From contig NZ_NSGE01000002.1 of NCBI RefSeq assembly GCF_002294985.1, positions 310,001-374,000 on the forward strand: a stretch of DNA of 64,000 bases, written 5' to 3'. Below the pieces are notes generated by a model. It saw only the letters and a program-made list of their open reading frames with translations, made no database searches and was not told the origin of the DNA. The DNA comes from Mesorhizobium sp. WSM3862 (GTDB taxonomy: Bacteria; Pseudomonadota; Alphaproteobacteria; Rhizobiales; Rhizobiaceae). Each line of letters begins with the position of its first letter. The stretch's first letter is position 1. Both the position numbers and the translations under genes were made by a program. This document shows positions 42,003 to 51,114 of the stretch, piece after piece.

Positions 42003-42286
42003 GCTTCCTTGAAGGCGTCCAGTTCGGTGGCGGTCAACCGCGCCGCGAATTCGGTGATTTCGTAGTCGGCCGCGCCTGCCTCGGAGAAAGGGTCGGCCGC
42101 CAGTCTGGCGTCAAGCACGTCGCGGGAACCGCGCGCGACGATGATGCCGCCGGTCCTTGGCCGTTTCGGTCCAGACGCAACAAAAATGCCTTCCGCGTAG
42201 CAGGCCTTCAGCCATTCGACATGCGCCGGCGCCAGCCGATCGATCTCGGTCAGCGGCACCTTGTAGTTCAGCGAAACGATGAACAT
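41999..42286 (-). CDS. YciI family protein
   Basis: A 95-residue ferredoxin-like alpha/beta protein of the YCII family. The typical N-terminal MFIVSLNYKVPLTEID and HVEWLKACYAEGIFVASGP contain the conserved His and Gly-Pro. The role of the family is poorly known; the fold resembles small dehalogenases and monooxygenases. It overlaps the DUF3445 gene by 4 nt and follows pabC by 19 nt, so it is probably co-transcribed with both. Confidence 0.9.
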   Translation of the reverse strand: MFIVSLNYKVPLTEIDRLAPAHVEWLKACYAEGIFVASGPKRPRTGGIIVARGSRDVLDARLAADPFSEAGAADYEITEFAARLTATELDAFKEA

Positions 42287-42305
42287 TGCATTCTCCTGCT
42301 TGGCG

Positions 42306-42968
42306 TCATGCCAGCCTCGCCGGGATCAACCCACGTAGCGAATTGCCGACGAAGATCGCCTGCGCCGACTTCAGATCGTCGAAGGTGTAGATCGCTTCCG
42401 CGGCGCGGCCTTCGTCCAGAAGCTCGCCGCGCAATACTCCAGGCAGCAGGCCGCAATCAAGCCGGGGCGTCACCAGCATCCCGTCGCCGAAATCGGCGAA
42501 CAGATTGGTGATCGTGCCTTCGCAGAGTTCTCCGCGCTCGTTGGCGAGCAGCACTTCGTCGGCGCGGGTGGCGAGGTATTCGGCGCGCGCCTGTTGGTAG
42601 GTTTCGCGGCGGCTGGTCTTGTGACGCAGCAACAAGTTACCGGAATCGAGGCGGACCCGCGCCAGCTGCAGACGCCATGCCCTGCCCGCGGGAAGCTGCT
42701 CAAAGGGCTGCGCGGCTGCTGTCGCCTCGCCGTTGCGCTGCAGTGCAAGCCGGGTGCGCAAAGCGATCCGCTGCCCGCCGATCGCGTTCTTCAGCACCTC
42801 GCCGATCCGTTGCGGATCGCAGGCAAAGCCGAGCTCCGCGGCCGAGGCATAAAGCCGCGCAAGGTGGCGCTCGAAGCGCAGGAAGCCTGAGCCAGGCTCC
42901 CAACGCATGGTCTCGATCAGCTCGAAGTCGGCACGGTTCCCGTCGCGAAGCGCGCTTTCAGAAGACAC
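42306..42968 (-). CDS. pabC: Aminodeoxychorismate lyase (class IV aminotransferase fold)
   Basis: A 220-residue PLP enzyme that converts 4-amino-4-deoxychorismate to p-aminobenzoate and pyruvate for folate synthesis. The PLP Lys is in LLLRHKTSRRETY near 121; DEVLLANERGELCEGTITNLF near 143 is the fold-IV signature. The start is GTG at 42968, placed behind GGAGGAG, so the gene begins inside the last 52 nt of pabB. It is short for the family because the usual N-terminal leader is minimal. Context with pabB makes the assignment firm. Confidence 0.88.
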   Translation of the reverse strand: MSSESALRDGNRADFELIETMRWEPGSGFLRFERHLARLYASAAELGFACDPQRIGEVLKNAIGGQRIALRTRLALQRNGEATAAAQPFEQLPAGRAWRLQLARVRLDSGNLLLRHKTSRRETYQQARAEYLATRADEVLLANERGELCEGTITNLFADFGDGMLVTPRLDCGLLPGVLRGELLDEGRAAEAIYTFDDLKSAQAIFVGNSLRGLIPARLA

Positions 42969-44062
42969 TCCCGGTACTCCTCCTCGGCGGTGGAATCGAA
43001 GACGACGCCGCCGCCGACATTGTAGACAGCCTCGCCGTCGGCAAAGAGCGAGATGGTGCGGATCGCCACCGAGAACCGCATCGTGCCGCCGGGCGCGACC
43101 CAGCCGATGGCGCCGCAATAGACGTCGCGCGGCACGCCCTCCAGATCGTGCAGTATCTCCATGGCGCGGATCTTCGGCGCGCCGGTGATCGAGCCGCAGG
43201 GAAAGAGCGCTGCGAAGACTTGGCGAATACCGATATCCGGCAGGAGCTTCGCCCGCACCCGGCTCACCATCTGGTGCACCGTCGGGTAGGTCTCGATGCG
43301 GAACAGCTCCGGCACTTCCAGCGTGCCGACCTCGCTGATCAGCGAGATGTCGTTGCGCAGGAGATCGACGATCATCCGGTTCTCGGCCTGGTTCTTCTCG
43401 TCGTTGCGCAGGAACGCCTTCAGCCGCGCGTCCTCGGCCTTGGTGGCGCCGCGCGGCGCCGTGCCCTTCATCGGGTGCGTCTCGATCATACCGTCGGCGT
43501 CGATCTCGAAGAAGAGTTCCGGCGAGCGCGACAGCACGATCGGATCGCCCAACGAGATCAGCGCGCCGTATTTCACTGGCTGGCGCCCGGTCAGCGCCTC
43601 GAAGGTGGCAAGCGGATCGCCCGACCATTGCGCATGGACCGGAAAGGTCAGATTGCCCTGATAACAGTCGCCCTTGCGAATATGGTGGTGGAGGCGCGCG
43701 AAGCGGACGGCGTAGTCCTCGGCGGACCAGGATGCGCGGGCGTCGAAGATCGGTCCGTTGCTGGCGGGGCCTTCATTCCGCGGCACAGCCTGTTCGAGCG
43801 GCGCATCGAAGACACCGAGACAGATCAGCGGCGCGCGGCGGCCCTCTGGCAGCAACGGCACCAGTTTCGGCTCCAGCAGGTAGCCTGCCTCATAGGAGAA
43901 ATAGCCTGCCAGCCATTTGCCCGCGTCGGAGGCGGCCTGTGCCGCTTCCAGCGCCGGCGTGAATTCGTCCGCGGTTCGCGCCGTGATGACCTCATGCGGC
44001 TCGTCAAAGACGAGCTGGCGGCCGGTCTCGTCATTGCGGAATATTGCTGAGGGCAGGGACAT
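42917..44062 (-). CDS. pabB: Aminodeoxychorismate synthase component I
   Basis: A 381-residue chorismate-utilising enzyme. It aminates chorismate at C4, with ammonia from a PabA-type glutaminase that is not encoded here. Catalytic motifs are THPMKGTAPRG near 211, MIVDLLRNDIS near 245, and PCGSITGAPKIRAM near 303, where the usual PGGS is PCGS. The C-terminus ends EEEYRECLLKARF, typical of the family. pabC overlaps its 3' end in another frame. Confidence 0.93.
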   Translation of the reverse strand: MSLPSAIFRNDETGRQLVFDEPHEVITARTADEFTPALEAAQAASDAGKWLAGYFSYEAGYLLEPKLVPLLPEGRRAPLICLGVFDAPLEQAVPRNEGPASNGPIFDARASWSAEDYAVRFARLHHHIRKGDCYQGNLTFPVHAQWSGDPLATFEALTGRQPVKYGALISLGDPIVLSRSPELFFEIDADGMIETHPMKGTAPRGATKAEDARLKAFLRNDEKNQAENRMIVDLLRNDISLISEVGTLEVPELFRIETYPTVHQMVSRVRAKLLPDIGIRQVFAALFPCGSITGAPKIRAMEILHDLEGVPRDVYCGAIGWVAPGGTMRFSVAIRTISLFADGEAVYNVGGGVVFDSTAEEEYRECLLKARFATGTVPTSS

Positions 44063-44166
44063 AAGCCTTGGATGGGGTCGATTAAGTCGATCGCTCTATA
44101 TGGGGGCGCGGCGAGGCGCAATCGAGAGAACGGCGTCGGAGGACGTAAAGGCATCTGGTCCAAAGC

Positions 44167-44190
44167 AAAAACGGCGCCCAATGGACGCCG
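44167..44190 (-). terminator. Terminator downstream of the HhH-protein gene
   Basis: On the minus strand CGGCGTCC pairs with GGGCGCCG (8 bp, one wobble pair) and is followed by five T residues. It lies about 26 nt after the stop codon and upstream of pabB. Confidence 0.8.
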
Positions 44191-44215
44191 CCTGCGCTGG
44201 GAAGGCACAGCGAGA

Positions 44216-44935
44216 TCAGTTGTTGTTCGAGGTCGCCGCCGTGGGGAACCGGCTAGCGAATTCGGCCTCGTCGCCCGCGGCCAGCAGTTTCGCCTGCTCG
44301 ATCCATTTCTCGCGCGCGATCCGGCCGTCGAAATTGAGCACCTCCTCGACGCGCTTGACGTCGGCATCGGTCCAAGCGGCGATCTGGGCATAGGACGTGA
44401 CGCCCTGCGCCTTGAGCAGCTTTTCATTGACCGGGCCGATGCCGATCAGGCGGCGCAGATTGTCCGCCTTGCCGGTGGTCGCCTTCGGGGCGGCGGCTTT
44501 CTTCGGAGCCGGCGCCTTCTTTGGCGCCGCGCCGGCCGTCTTTGCCGCTGCCGTTTTTGCCGCTTCCGGCTTGGCCGCGGCGGATTTGGTCGAAGCCGAT
44601 TTTGCCGCTGACGGTCTTGCAGATGAGGATCTGGCTGGGGTCGGGGTCGACATCAGCGCCGCCGGCGCAGGCGCGGAGGCTTTGTCGGTTTCCGCCTTGG
44701 CGGAAGAGGTCGGCGCTTCGCGCAGCTTGCGTTCGAGATCGGCGCGGCTGCGGCCGCATGCGTCGAGCTCGCCGCTCAGGCGGTAGGTATCGGCGCTAAA
44801 CCGGTCGCGTTCGCTCTTGGAGCGACCGAGTTCGCCGCGCAGGCTGTCGAGCTCGCCACGCAGGCGGCCCCAGATGAACCAGCCAACCAGGACACCGACA
44901 ACGAACGCCAGGAGCATATAGAAGAAAGTGCTCAT
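44216..44935 (-). CDS. Membrane-anchored helix-hairpin-helix protein (flap-endonuclease-like 5' domain)
   Basis: A 239-residue protein. An N-terminal transmembrane segment (FFYMLLAFVVGVLVGWFIWG, 4-23) is followed by a short coiled coil (about 24-75). A long Ala/Lys/Pro/Ser-rich linker (about 76-160) leads to a C-terminal helix-hairpin-helix region with NLRRLIGIGPVNEKLLKAQG and IAAWTDADVKRVEEVL. Such HhH domains resemble the '5' DNA nuclease / DUF4332' family often fused to ribosomal-protein-like linkers. DNA binding near the membrane is plausible; catalytic residues are not evident. Confidence 0.8.
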   Translation of the reverse strand: MSTFFYMLLAFVVGVLVGWFIWGRLRGELDSLRGELGRSKSERDRFSADTYRLSGELDACGRSRADLERKLREAPTSSAKAETDKASAPAPAALMSTPTPARSSSARPSAAKSASTKSAAAKPEAAKTAAAKTAGAAPKKAPAPKKAAAPKATTGKADNLRRLIGIGPVNEKLLKAQGVTSYAQIAAWTDADVKRVEEVLNFDGRIAREKWIEQAKLLAAGDEAEFASRFPTAATSNNN

Positions 44936-45263
44936 TTCCCTCTCCAGTCCGATCGGGCCGCGGCCGCAAACGGCGGCCTTGCCGCAGGGATCGTCAATCG
45001 TTCCGCGCTGGGCGGAACCGCCCCTCCAATCGCTGGCGGCGGGCCCTCCTCCGGCTGCGGCCCGACGGCCGCTATCGCTCTCGCTGAAGCAACGCTAGGG
45101 CCGCCTCCGGCCTTGCTGTCGCGTCCGGTTGAGCTTGGGGTCTGAGGCTAGCACACGGCCTGCGCAAAGCTAATTGAAAAGTGCGGGCAGAGTTATTGAA
45201 GAACAGCACAAGTATGCGTTCCGGCCAAACTGTTCCCGGTCTATGCCGCCAGGCGAGCACCCG
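44936..45263. other. Interval between pepF and the HhH-protein gene
   Basis: About 330 bp with several GC-rich inverted segments (for example GGCCGC-GGCCGC-AAACGGCGGCC near 44956) and a more AT-rich stretch at 45165-45200. It must contain the HhH gene's promoter. I see no open frame with a credible ribosome binding site. Confidence 0.5.
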
Positions 45264-47102
45264 TCATTTGTCGAGCGCCTCCAGCTCGTCGATCAGCGCG
45301 CCGATCACACCCAGGCCGATCTGCCAGAAGGCCGGATCCGTGGCGTCGAGGCCGAAGGGCGCCAGCAGTTCCGAATGATGCTTGGTGCCGCCGGCGCGCA
45401 GCATCTCGAAATACTTCTCCTGAAAGCCGCGCTCGGCGTTCTGGTAGACGGCGTAGAGCGAGTTGACCAGGCAGTCGCCGAAGGCATAGGCGTAGACGTA
45501 GAAGGGCGAGTGGATGAAGTGCGGGATATAAGTCCAGAAGACCTCGTAGCCATCGCGCAACTTGATCGCCGGCCCCAGGCTTTCAGCCTGCACCTCAAGC
45601 CAGAACTGGCCCAGCCTGTCCGAGGTCAGCTCGCCGTTGCGGCGCTCGGCATGCACCTTGCGCTCGAACTCGTAGAAGGCGATCTGGCGCACGACAGTAT
45701 TGATCATGTCCTCGACCTTCTGGGCGAGCATGGCCTTGCGCTCGCGCTTGTCGGAGGTCTGGTCGAGCAGCGAGCGGAAGGTCAGCATCTCTCCGAAGAC
45801 GGAGGCCGTCTCGGCCAGCGTCAGCGGGGTGGACGCCATCAGCGCGCCCTGGTCGGCGGCCAGCACCTGGTGAACGCCGTGACCCAGTTCATGCGCCAGC
45901 GTCATCACATCGCGCGGCTTGCCCATGTAGTTGAGGAGCACGTAGGGATGCGCCGATGGCACAGTCGGGTGGGCGAAGGCGCCGGGCGATTTGCCCGGCC
46001 TGACCGGCGCATCGATCCATTTGCGATCGAAGAATGTCCGCGCGATTTCCGCCATCTTCGGCGAGAAACGCTGATAGGCTGACAGCACCGTGTCCCTGGC
46101 GTCGTCCCACCGGATCACCGACTGCGGGGTCTCGGGCAGCGGCGCGTTGCGGTCCCAGTGGTTCATGACGTCCATGCCGAGCCAGCGCGCCTTCATCTGA
46201 TAGTAGCGGTGCGACAGGCGCGGATAGGCTTCGCGCACGGCCGCGGCCAAAGCATCGACCACGCCGCGTTCGACGCGGTTGGCGAGATGGCGTGAATCGG
46301 CGATGTCCTCGAAGCCGCGCCAGCGGTCGGAAATTTCCTTGTCCTTGGCCAGCGTGTTGGTGATGAGCGTGAAGGTGCGCAGGTTCTTGCGGAAGGTCGC
46401 GGCGAGTGCCTCGGAGGCGCGGCGGCGCACTTCGCCATCCGCGTCCTGCAGTCGGTTCAGCGCCGGCTCCAGCGTCAGCTCCTCGCCATCGACGTCGAAG
46501 CGCAGGTCGGTCATCGTCTCGTCGAACAGGCGGTTCCAGGCGCCGCGTCCGGTGACCGACTTCTCGTGGAACAACTGCTCGACCCGATCCTCGAGCTGGT
46601 ACGGCTTGTCCTTCCTGAGGTCGAGCACCCACGGGCGATAGTGGGCGAAGGCCGGGTCGGCCGCGAGTGCTGCTTCGATCACCGCGTCGTCGATCAGGTT
46701 GAGCTCCAGCGCGAAGAACAAAAGATGCGCGCTGGCATCCGTCATCTTCTCCTGGATGTCGCCATAGAGCTTGGCGCGCTGCGGATCGGCGGTGTTGCCG
46801 GCATAGACAAGCCCGGCATAGGAGACGATGCGGCCGATCAGTTCCTCCAGCGCCTCGTAGGCCCTCAGCGCCTCGCCGAGCCGGCCGGCGGCGCCACGCT
46901 CGGCTTCGGCGGCCAACGTGCCCTTCCAACGGACCTCGAAGGCAATGGCGTCGCTTGCCGCCCGGGCGATGTCACGCTTCAGCTCCGGCGCTTCCATGCC
47001 GGAATAGAGATCGGCGAGATTCCACTCCGGCAGATCGCCGAGCTCCGCCGCGGACTGGCCAGACGCCGTCGCCGCAAGCCGCTGACCAAACATCATGCGC
47101 AT
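45264..47102 (-). CDS. pepF: Oligoendopeptidase F (M3 family metallopeptidase)
   Basis: A 612-residue zinc peptidase that cleaves medium-length peptides in the cytosol. The zinc site is in TLAHELGHGVHQVL (HExxH near 388), with the third ligand Glu in the following helix (AETASVFGEML). The N-terminal helical lid (about 1-200) is typical of PepF. The start is at ATG 47102 (MRMMFGQRL) behind GAAGG; a TTG 45 nt further up is less likely. It diverges from the NtrC-family regulator across 144 bp. Confidence 0.93.
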   Translation of the reverse strand: MRMMFGQRLAATASGQSAAELGDLPEWNLADLYSGMEAPELKRDIARAASDAIAFEVRWKGTLAAEAERGAAGRLGEALRAYEALEELIGRIVSYAGLVYAGNTADPQRAKLYGDIQEKMTDASAHLLFFALELNLIDDAVIEAALAADPAFAHYRPWVLDLRKDKPYQLEDRVEQLFHEKSVTGRGAWNRLFDETMTDLRFDVDGEELTLEPALNRLQDADGEVRRRASEALAATFRKNLRTFTLITNTLAKDKEISDRWRGFEDIADSRHLANRVERGVVDALAAAVREAYPRLSHRYYQMKARWLGMDVMNHWDRNAPLPETPQSVIRWDDARDTVLSAYQRFSPKMAEIARTFFDRKWIDAPVRPGKSPGAFAHPTVPSAHPYVLLNYMGKPRDVMTLAHELGHGVHQVLAADQGALMASTPLTLAETASVFGEMLTFRSLLDQTSDKRERKAMLAQKVEDMINTVVRQIAFYEFERKVHAERRNGELTSDRLGQFWLEVQAESLGPAIKLRDGYEVFWTYIPHFIHSPFYVYAYAFGDCLVNSLYAVYQNAERGFQEKYFEMLRAGGTKHHSELLAPFGLDATDPAFWQIGLGVIGALIDELEALDK

Positions 47103-47246
47103 CGACAATACCTTCTTCGAATCAACGGGAAAGGAGAAGCCGGTCAAATCCTAAGGAATTCGTTCACCGGGTTTTTTGAAACCTTATTTAGAACCCTGTG
47201 CCAAGATGATCCATGGGGATTTATCGGGCGGATAATTCGAAGAGTC

Positions 47247-48788
47247 ATGACAGGTTCCGTACTCATAGTCGATGACGATCCCGTGCAGCGCAGGCTGCTC
47301 GAGGCGGCGGTGACGAAATTCGGCCACAGCGCCATCGTCACCGACGGCGGCGAGGCGGGCCTCGATGTGCTGGACGGACCGAAGGCGCGCGATGTGTCGG
47401 TCGTCATCCTCGACCTGGTCATGCCGGGTCTCGACGGCATCGGCGTGCTGAAGGCGATGCGCGAGCGCGCCATCAATCTCCCGGTCATCGTGCAGACCGC
47501 GCAGGGCGGCATCGAAACCGTTGTCTCGGCCATGCGCCACGGCGCTTTCGATTTCGTCGTCAAGCCGGCCTCGCCCGACCGGCTGCAGACCTCGATTTCC
47601 AATGCTTTGAAGGTGGAAGCGGTCGAGGACGAGGTGAAGCGCTCGTCGCGGCGTCGCGGCGGCCATCTCACCTTCAAGGATTTGATCACCCGCAGCCCGG
47701 CGATGGACCGGGTGATCCGGCTCGGGCAAAAGGCGGCGGCCTCCAATATTCCGATCCTTATCGAAGGTGAATCGGGCGTGGGCAAGGAATTGGTGGCGCG
47801 CGCCATCCAGGGCAGCGGCGACCGCCGCTCGAAACCCTTCGTTACCGTCAATTGCGGCGCCATCCCCGACAATCTGGTGGAATCGATCCTGTTCGGCCAT
47901 GAGAAGGGTTCCTTCACCGGCGCCACGGACAAGCACACCGGCAAATTCGTCGAGGCGCATTCGGGCACGCTGTTCCTGGACGAGATCGGCGACCTGCCGC
48001 TCGACGTCCAGGTCAAGCTGCTGCGCGCCGTGCAGGAGGGCGAGGTCGACCCGGTCGGCGGCCGTTCGACCGTCAAGGTCGACATCCGGCTGATCTCGGC
48101 GACGCATCGGAATCTTTTGCAGCAGGTCAAGGACGGCAAATTCCGCGAGGACCTATTTTATCGCCTGAACGTCTATCCGATCTTCGTGCCGCCGCTGCGC
48201 GACCGGGGCGAGGACATCCCCCATCTGGTCAGGCATTTCATGGAGAAGGTGGCGCCGGCCGATCCGCGTCATCGTCTCACCGGCATATCGGCCAAAGCGC
48301 TGGCGATGCTGCAAGCCTACGATTGGCCGGGCAACATCCGCCAGCTCGAAAATGCGGTATTCAGGGCGTCGGTGCTCGCCGAAGGCGAGTTGCTGACCGA
48401 AGAGGAATTCCCGCAAATCCGCGCGCAGGTCGAAGGCACGGTGAAGCTCGATGCCGAGCCCGCGCCTGCCGTGGCACCGGTCGCGGACGAGCTGCAGTCG
48501 GGCGATCAGGCCGCCTCCGGCGGAGTGGCGTCAGGCTCGCACGAGGCCGAGGCGCCGGCGCGGCTGCAGCCGCGATTCGGCACGCTGAGGGCCTTGGACG
48601 AGCGCGGCAATGTGCGGGCGCTGGCCGATGTCGAGTTCGAGATGATCAAGCTTGCGATCGACCACTATAACGGCCAGATGAGCGAGGTGGCGCGCCGCCT
48701 CGGCATCGGGCGCTCTACGCTCTACCGCAAGTTGAAGGAATATGGCATTGACCCCGAAGCGGGTCGGCTTGATCGACTTGCCTCTTGA
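47247..48788 (+). CDS. Sigma-54-dependent response regulator, NtrC family
   Basis: A 513-residue three-domain activator. The receiver domain (1-120) has DDDP and the phospho-acceptor Asp in VVILDLVMPGLDG. The AAA+ domain (about 150-385) has Walker A GESGVGKE, Walker B TLFLDEIGDL and the sigma-54 contact loop, which reads GSFTGA instead of GAFTGA. An acidic/alanine-rich linker (about 400-450) precedes a Fis-type DNA-binding helix-turn-helix ending MSEVARRLGIGRSTLYRKL. No histidine kinase is adjacent, so it is an orphan. The target is unknown. Confidence 0.92.
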   Translation: MTGSVLIVDDDPVQRRLLEAAVTKFGHSAIVTDGGEAGLDVLDGPKARDVSVVILDLVMPGLDGIGVLKAMRERAINLPVIVQTAQGGIETVVSAMRHGAFDFVVKPASPDRLQTSISNALKVEAVEDEVKRSSRRRGGHLTFKDLITRSPAMDRVIRLGQKAAASNIPILIEGESGVGKELVARAIQGSGDRRSKPFVTVNCGAIPDNLVESILFGHEKGSFTGATDKHTGKFVEAHSGTLFLDEIGDLPLDVQVKLLRAVQEGEVDPVGGRSTVKVDIRLISATHRNLLQQVKDGKFREDLFYRLNVYPIFVPPLRDRGEDIPHLVRHFMEKVAPADPRHRLTGISAKALAMLQAYDWPGNIRQLENAVFRASVLAEGELLTEEEFPQIRAQVEGTVKLDAEPAPAVAPVADELQSGDQAASGGVASGSHEAEAPARLQPRFGTLRALDERGNVRALADVEFEMIKLAIDHYNGQMSEVARRLGIGRSTLYRKLKEYGIDPEAGRLDRLAS

Positions 48789-49166
48789 GACGCAAGCCCA
48801 GCCCAGCCTACCGGTTTATACTCCGACTTAAATTGTCGCTTTTTCGTTTCTGAAGGCGCTTTTTCAGTCGCTTGCGTGTTCGCGATCACGCATTTAACGC
48901 AATCGGTAACAGATTGTGTTTGGGCCAAAGCCGAATTCTCGATCTAAACCAGCGATTTACCACGAAACACGGTGCATCATTTTTGACGGGATATCGCCAC
49001 GGTGTTACCGCATTTCGGCTCCAATAAGCGATGATTAACCATTAGGATCGATATTCGGATGTGAGAACCACGCATCCGTTTGGGCAAATCCGGGGACAAA
49101 CGGCAGCCTGCAAGGCCTTTTGATTTGAACCAAGTCGAACGACACACGAACGGGCGGCATTTTCAC
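48789..49166. other. AT-richer intergenic region upstream of the DUF882 gene
   Basis: About 380 bp, clearly less GC-rich than its neighbours. It contains GGCGCTTTTTCAG and poly-T stretches near 48840-48870 that may end the regulator transcript, and GATTAACCATTAGGATCG near 49030 that resembles a cell-cycle-type or extended promoter element. No gene is seen. Confidence 0.5.
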
Positions 49167-51011
49167 ATGAGCGTCTGGCCACGGTGGCTGACGTTTGTGA
49201 TTTTGGCCGTAGGGTTCCTTTCGGCAGCCGCCTCTGGCGCGAAAGCCGAAGTCCGTTCGCTGAAGCTCTATCACCTGCACACACACGAAAAGGCCGAGAT
49301 CGTCTACAAGCGTAACGGCCGCTACGTTCCCGAAGGCCTGCGCAAGATCAACATCATCCTGCGCGACTGGCGCCGCAACGAGCCGACCAAGATGGATCCG
49401 CGGCTGCTCGATCTGGTGTGGGAGGCCTACCGGCAGAGCGGAGCGACCGACTACATCCAGGTCGTCTGCGGCTATCGCTCGCCATCTACCAATTCGATGC
49501 TGCGCAGCCGCAGCCGCGGTGTCGCCGAGAAAAGCCAGCACATGCTTGGCAAGGCGATGGACTTCTACATCCCCGGCGTGCCGCTGAAGAAGCTGCGCAA
49601 CATCGGCCTCAAGATGCAGGGCGGCGGCGTCGGCTACTATCCGAATTCCGGTTCTCCGTTCGTCCACATGGATGTCGGCAATGTCCGCCACTGGCCGGGT
49701 ATCAGCCGTCAGGAACTGGTCAGCCTGTTCCCGAACGGCAAGACGCTGCACGTGCCGAGCGACGGCCGGCCGCTGCCTGGCTATGAGCAGGCTCTGGCCG
49801 CCTACAAGGCGCGCAAGGGCGCCGGCACCCCCAATATCGAGCTGGCCAGCGCCGGCGGCTCGACCAAGCGGTCCGGCGGACTGTTTGCGGCCTGGTTCGG
49901 CGGCGGCGACGACGAGGCCGACGACAGCGCCGATGTCGCGAGCGCCCAACCCGCACCCCAGCCGAAAGCTGTGAAGCAGGTGGCGGCCGCCAAGAGCGGC
50001 AACAGCGGCAGCCTGCCGGGCATCGCGATCGTCTCGCCGCAGGATGCCAAGCGCGCCAACATCCCGCAGATCGCCGATGACAGCTCGGACGATTCGCAAC
50101 CGCAGCAGGACACGCCCGAAACCATCATTGCCGCGCTGCCGCCGAAGGAGGTTCCTCTGCCCGCCTTCGCGCCGAGGCCCAAGGCCGATGTCGGCCAGCA
50201 GACGGCTGAAAACGTGCCGTTCGCCGTGGCGGACGCCTCGGCCACGGCTGAGCAGGTGGTGGCGACGGCGCATGCTCCGGCCAACGTACCGTTCGGCATG
50301 GCCGCCGGCGCGGCGCAGGCCGCAGCCGATCCCGCGCAGGGGGCGTTCAACAATGTTCCGCTGCCGACGAGGCGGCCCGATCTGCCGAGGGAACTTGCGC
50401 CCAAAGACAAGGGCGTGCTTCTGGCGCTGGCGGAAACCGCCTCGCAGGACAAGAGCGCGACCGATGCCTTCTCGGTGCTGCCGACCGCGCGGCCCGACAC
50501 GGGCAAGCCGGATGAGATCAAAGCGGTGCTCGAGCAGGCCAGCGCGACCACCGTGGCCGGCTCGAGTGGGGCCGAATACGAAGTCGCTTCGCTGACTGCG
50601 CCGGAGCCACGCTCGGCATTCAACGATCCGTCGGGTCTCGATGCAGCTTCGCCGCGTCAAGCCATTGCCGCCCGCCCCGCCGGCACCGATCCGGCGCAGG
50701 CGATCGGCGCCGGCGTGAAGACGACGCGCAAGGAGGCCAGGGCGTCCGCCAACGACCTGAAGCCCGGCCCGAAGGCAATGGTGGTGGCAACGCCGCCGCA
50801 GGCAGCGCGCTGGGCGCTGGGCAGCGGCGACAACATCGCCACCGTTTCCGATCCGACCACGGCACCGCGCTATGCCTACAATATCGTGCACACGCCGCCG
50901 AGCGAGGTCTACACGGCCGGCTTCCAGACGGATGCGCAATTGCCGGACGCCAGCCGGTTCACCGGCAACGCGGTGAAGTTCCTTTCGGTCGCCCGCTTCC
51001 AGACCAAATAA
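49167..51011 (+). CDS. Exported DUF882 (MepK/YcbK-like, M15 peptidase fold) protein with long disordered tail
   Basis: A 614-residue protein. The signal peptide (about 1-28) ends at SGAKAEV. The DUF882 domain (about 30-200) keeps the M15-type zinc ligands: His and Asp in SQHMLGKAMDF, and the HxD-type FVHMDVGNVRHW. This family cleaves peptidoglycan cross-links (MepK in E. coli) or binds the wall. Residues about 215-614 are Ala/Pro/Asp-rich and repetitive (PLPTRRPDLPREL, VLPTARPDTGKP), with no known domain. The start codon lacks a strong Shine-Dalgarno; a TTG at 49125 is an alternative. Confidence 0.85.
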   Translation: MSVWPRWLTFVILAVGFLSAAASGAKAEVRSLKLYHLHTHEKAEIVYKRNGRYVPEGLRKINIILRDWRRNEPTKMDPRLLDLVWEAYRQSGATDYIQVVCGYRSPSTNSMLRSRSRGVAEKSQHMLGKAMDFYIPGVPLKKLRNIGLKMQGGGVGYYPNSGSPFVHMDVGNVRHWPGISRQELVSLFPNGKTLHVPSDGRPLPGYEQALAAYKARKGAGTPNIELASAGGSTKRSGGLFAAWFGGGDDEADDSADVASAQPAPQPKAVKQVAAAKSGNSGSLPGIAIVSPQDAKRANIPQIADDSSDDSQPQQDTPETIIAALPPKEVPLPAFAPRPKADVGQQTAENVPFAVADASATAEQVVATAHAPANVPFGMAAGAAQAAADPAQGAFNNVPLPTRRPDLPRELAPKDKGVLLALAETASQDKSATDAFSVLPTARPDTGKPDEIKAVLEQASATTVAGSSGAEYEVASLTAPEPRSAFNDPSGLDAASPRQAIAARPAGTDPAQAIGAGVKTTRKEARASANDLKPGPKAMVVATPPQAARWALGSGDNIATVSDPTTAPRYAYNIVHTPPSEVYTAGFQTDAQLPDASRFTGNAVKFLSVARFQTK

Positions 51012-51032
51012 CGAGCCTGCCAGTGCCGCAAC

Positions 51033-51067
51033 AGCCGCGTTGAACAACAGCGCGGCTTTTGCTTTTT
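51033..51067 (+). terminator. Terminator of the DUF882 gene
   Basis: AGCCGCG and CGCGGCT form a 7-bp stem across an 11-nt loop, followed by TTTGCTTTTT. It starts 22 nt after the stop codon. Confidence 0.8.
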
Positions 51068-51114
51068 ATCACGGCAGCATAGTTTGAACGGCGCGGGTTT
51101 CCCGCGTGGTCTTT

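Noticed and set aside
44936..45263. Integration or attachment site
   Set aside because: The GC-rich inverted segments are short and irregular; no flanking direct repeats or integrase gene are present.
48722..48928. A 68-codon minus-strand frame downstream of the NtrC-family gene
   Set aside because: It overlaps the 3' end of the regulator, has no ribosome site, and its sequence shows no signal or domain.
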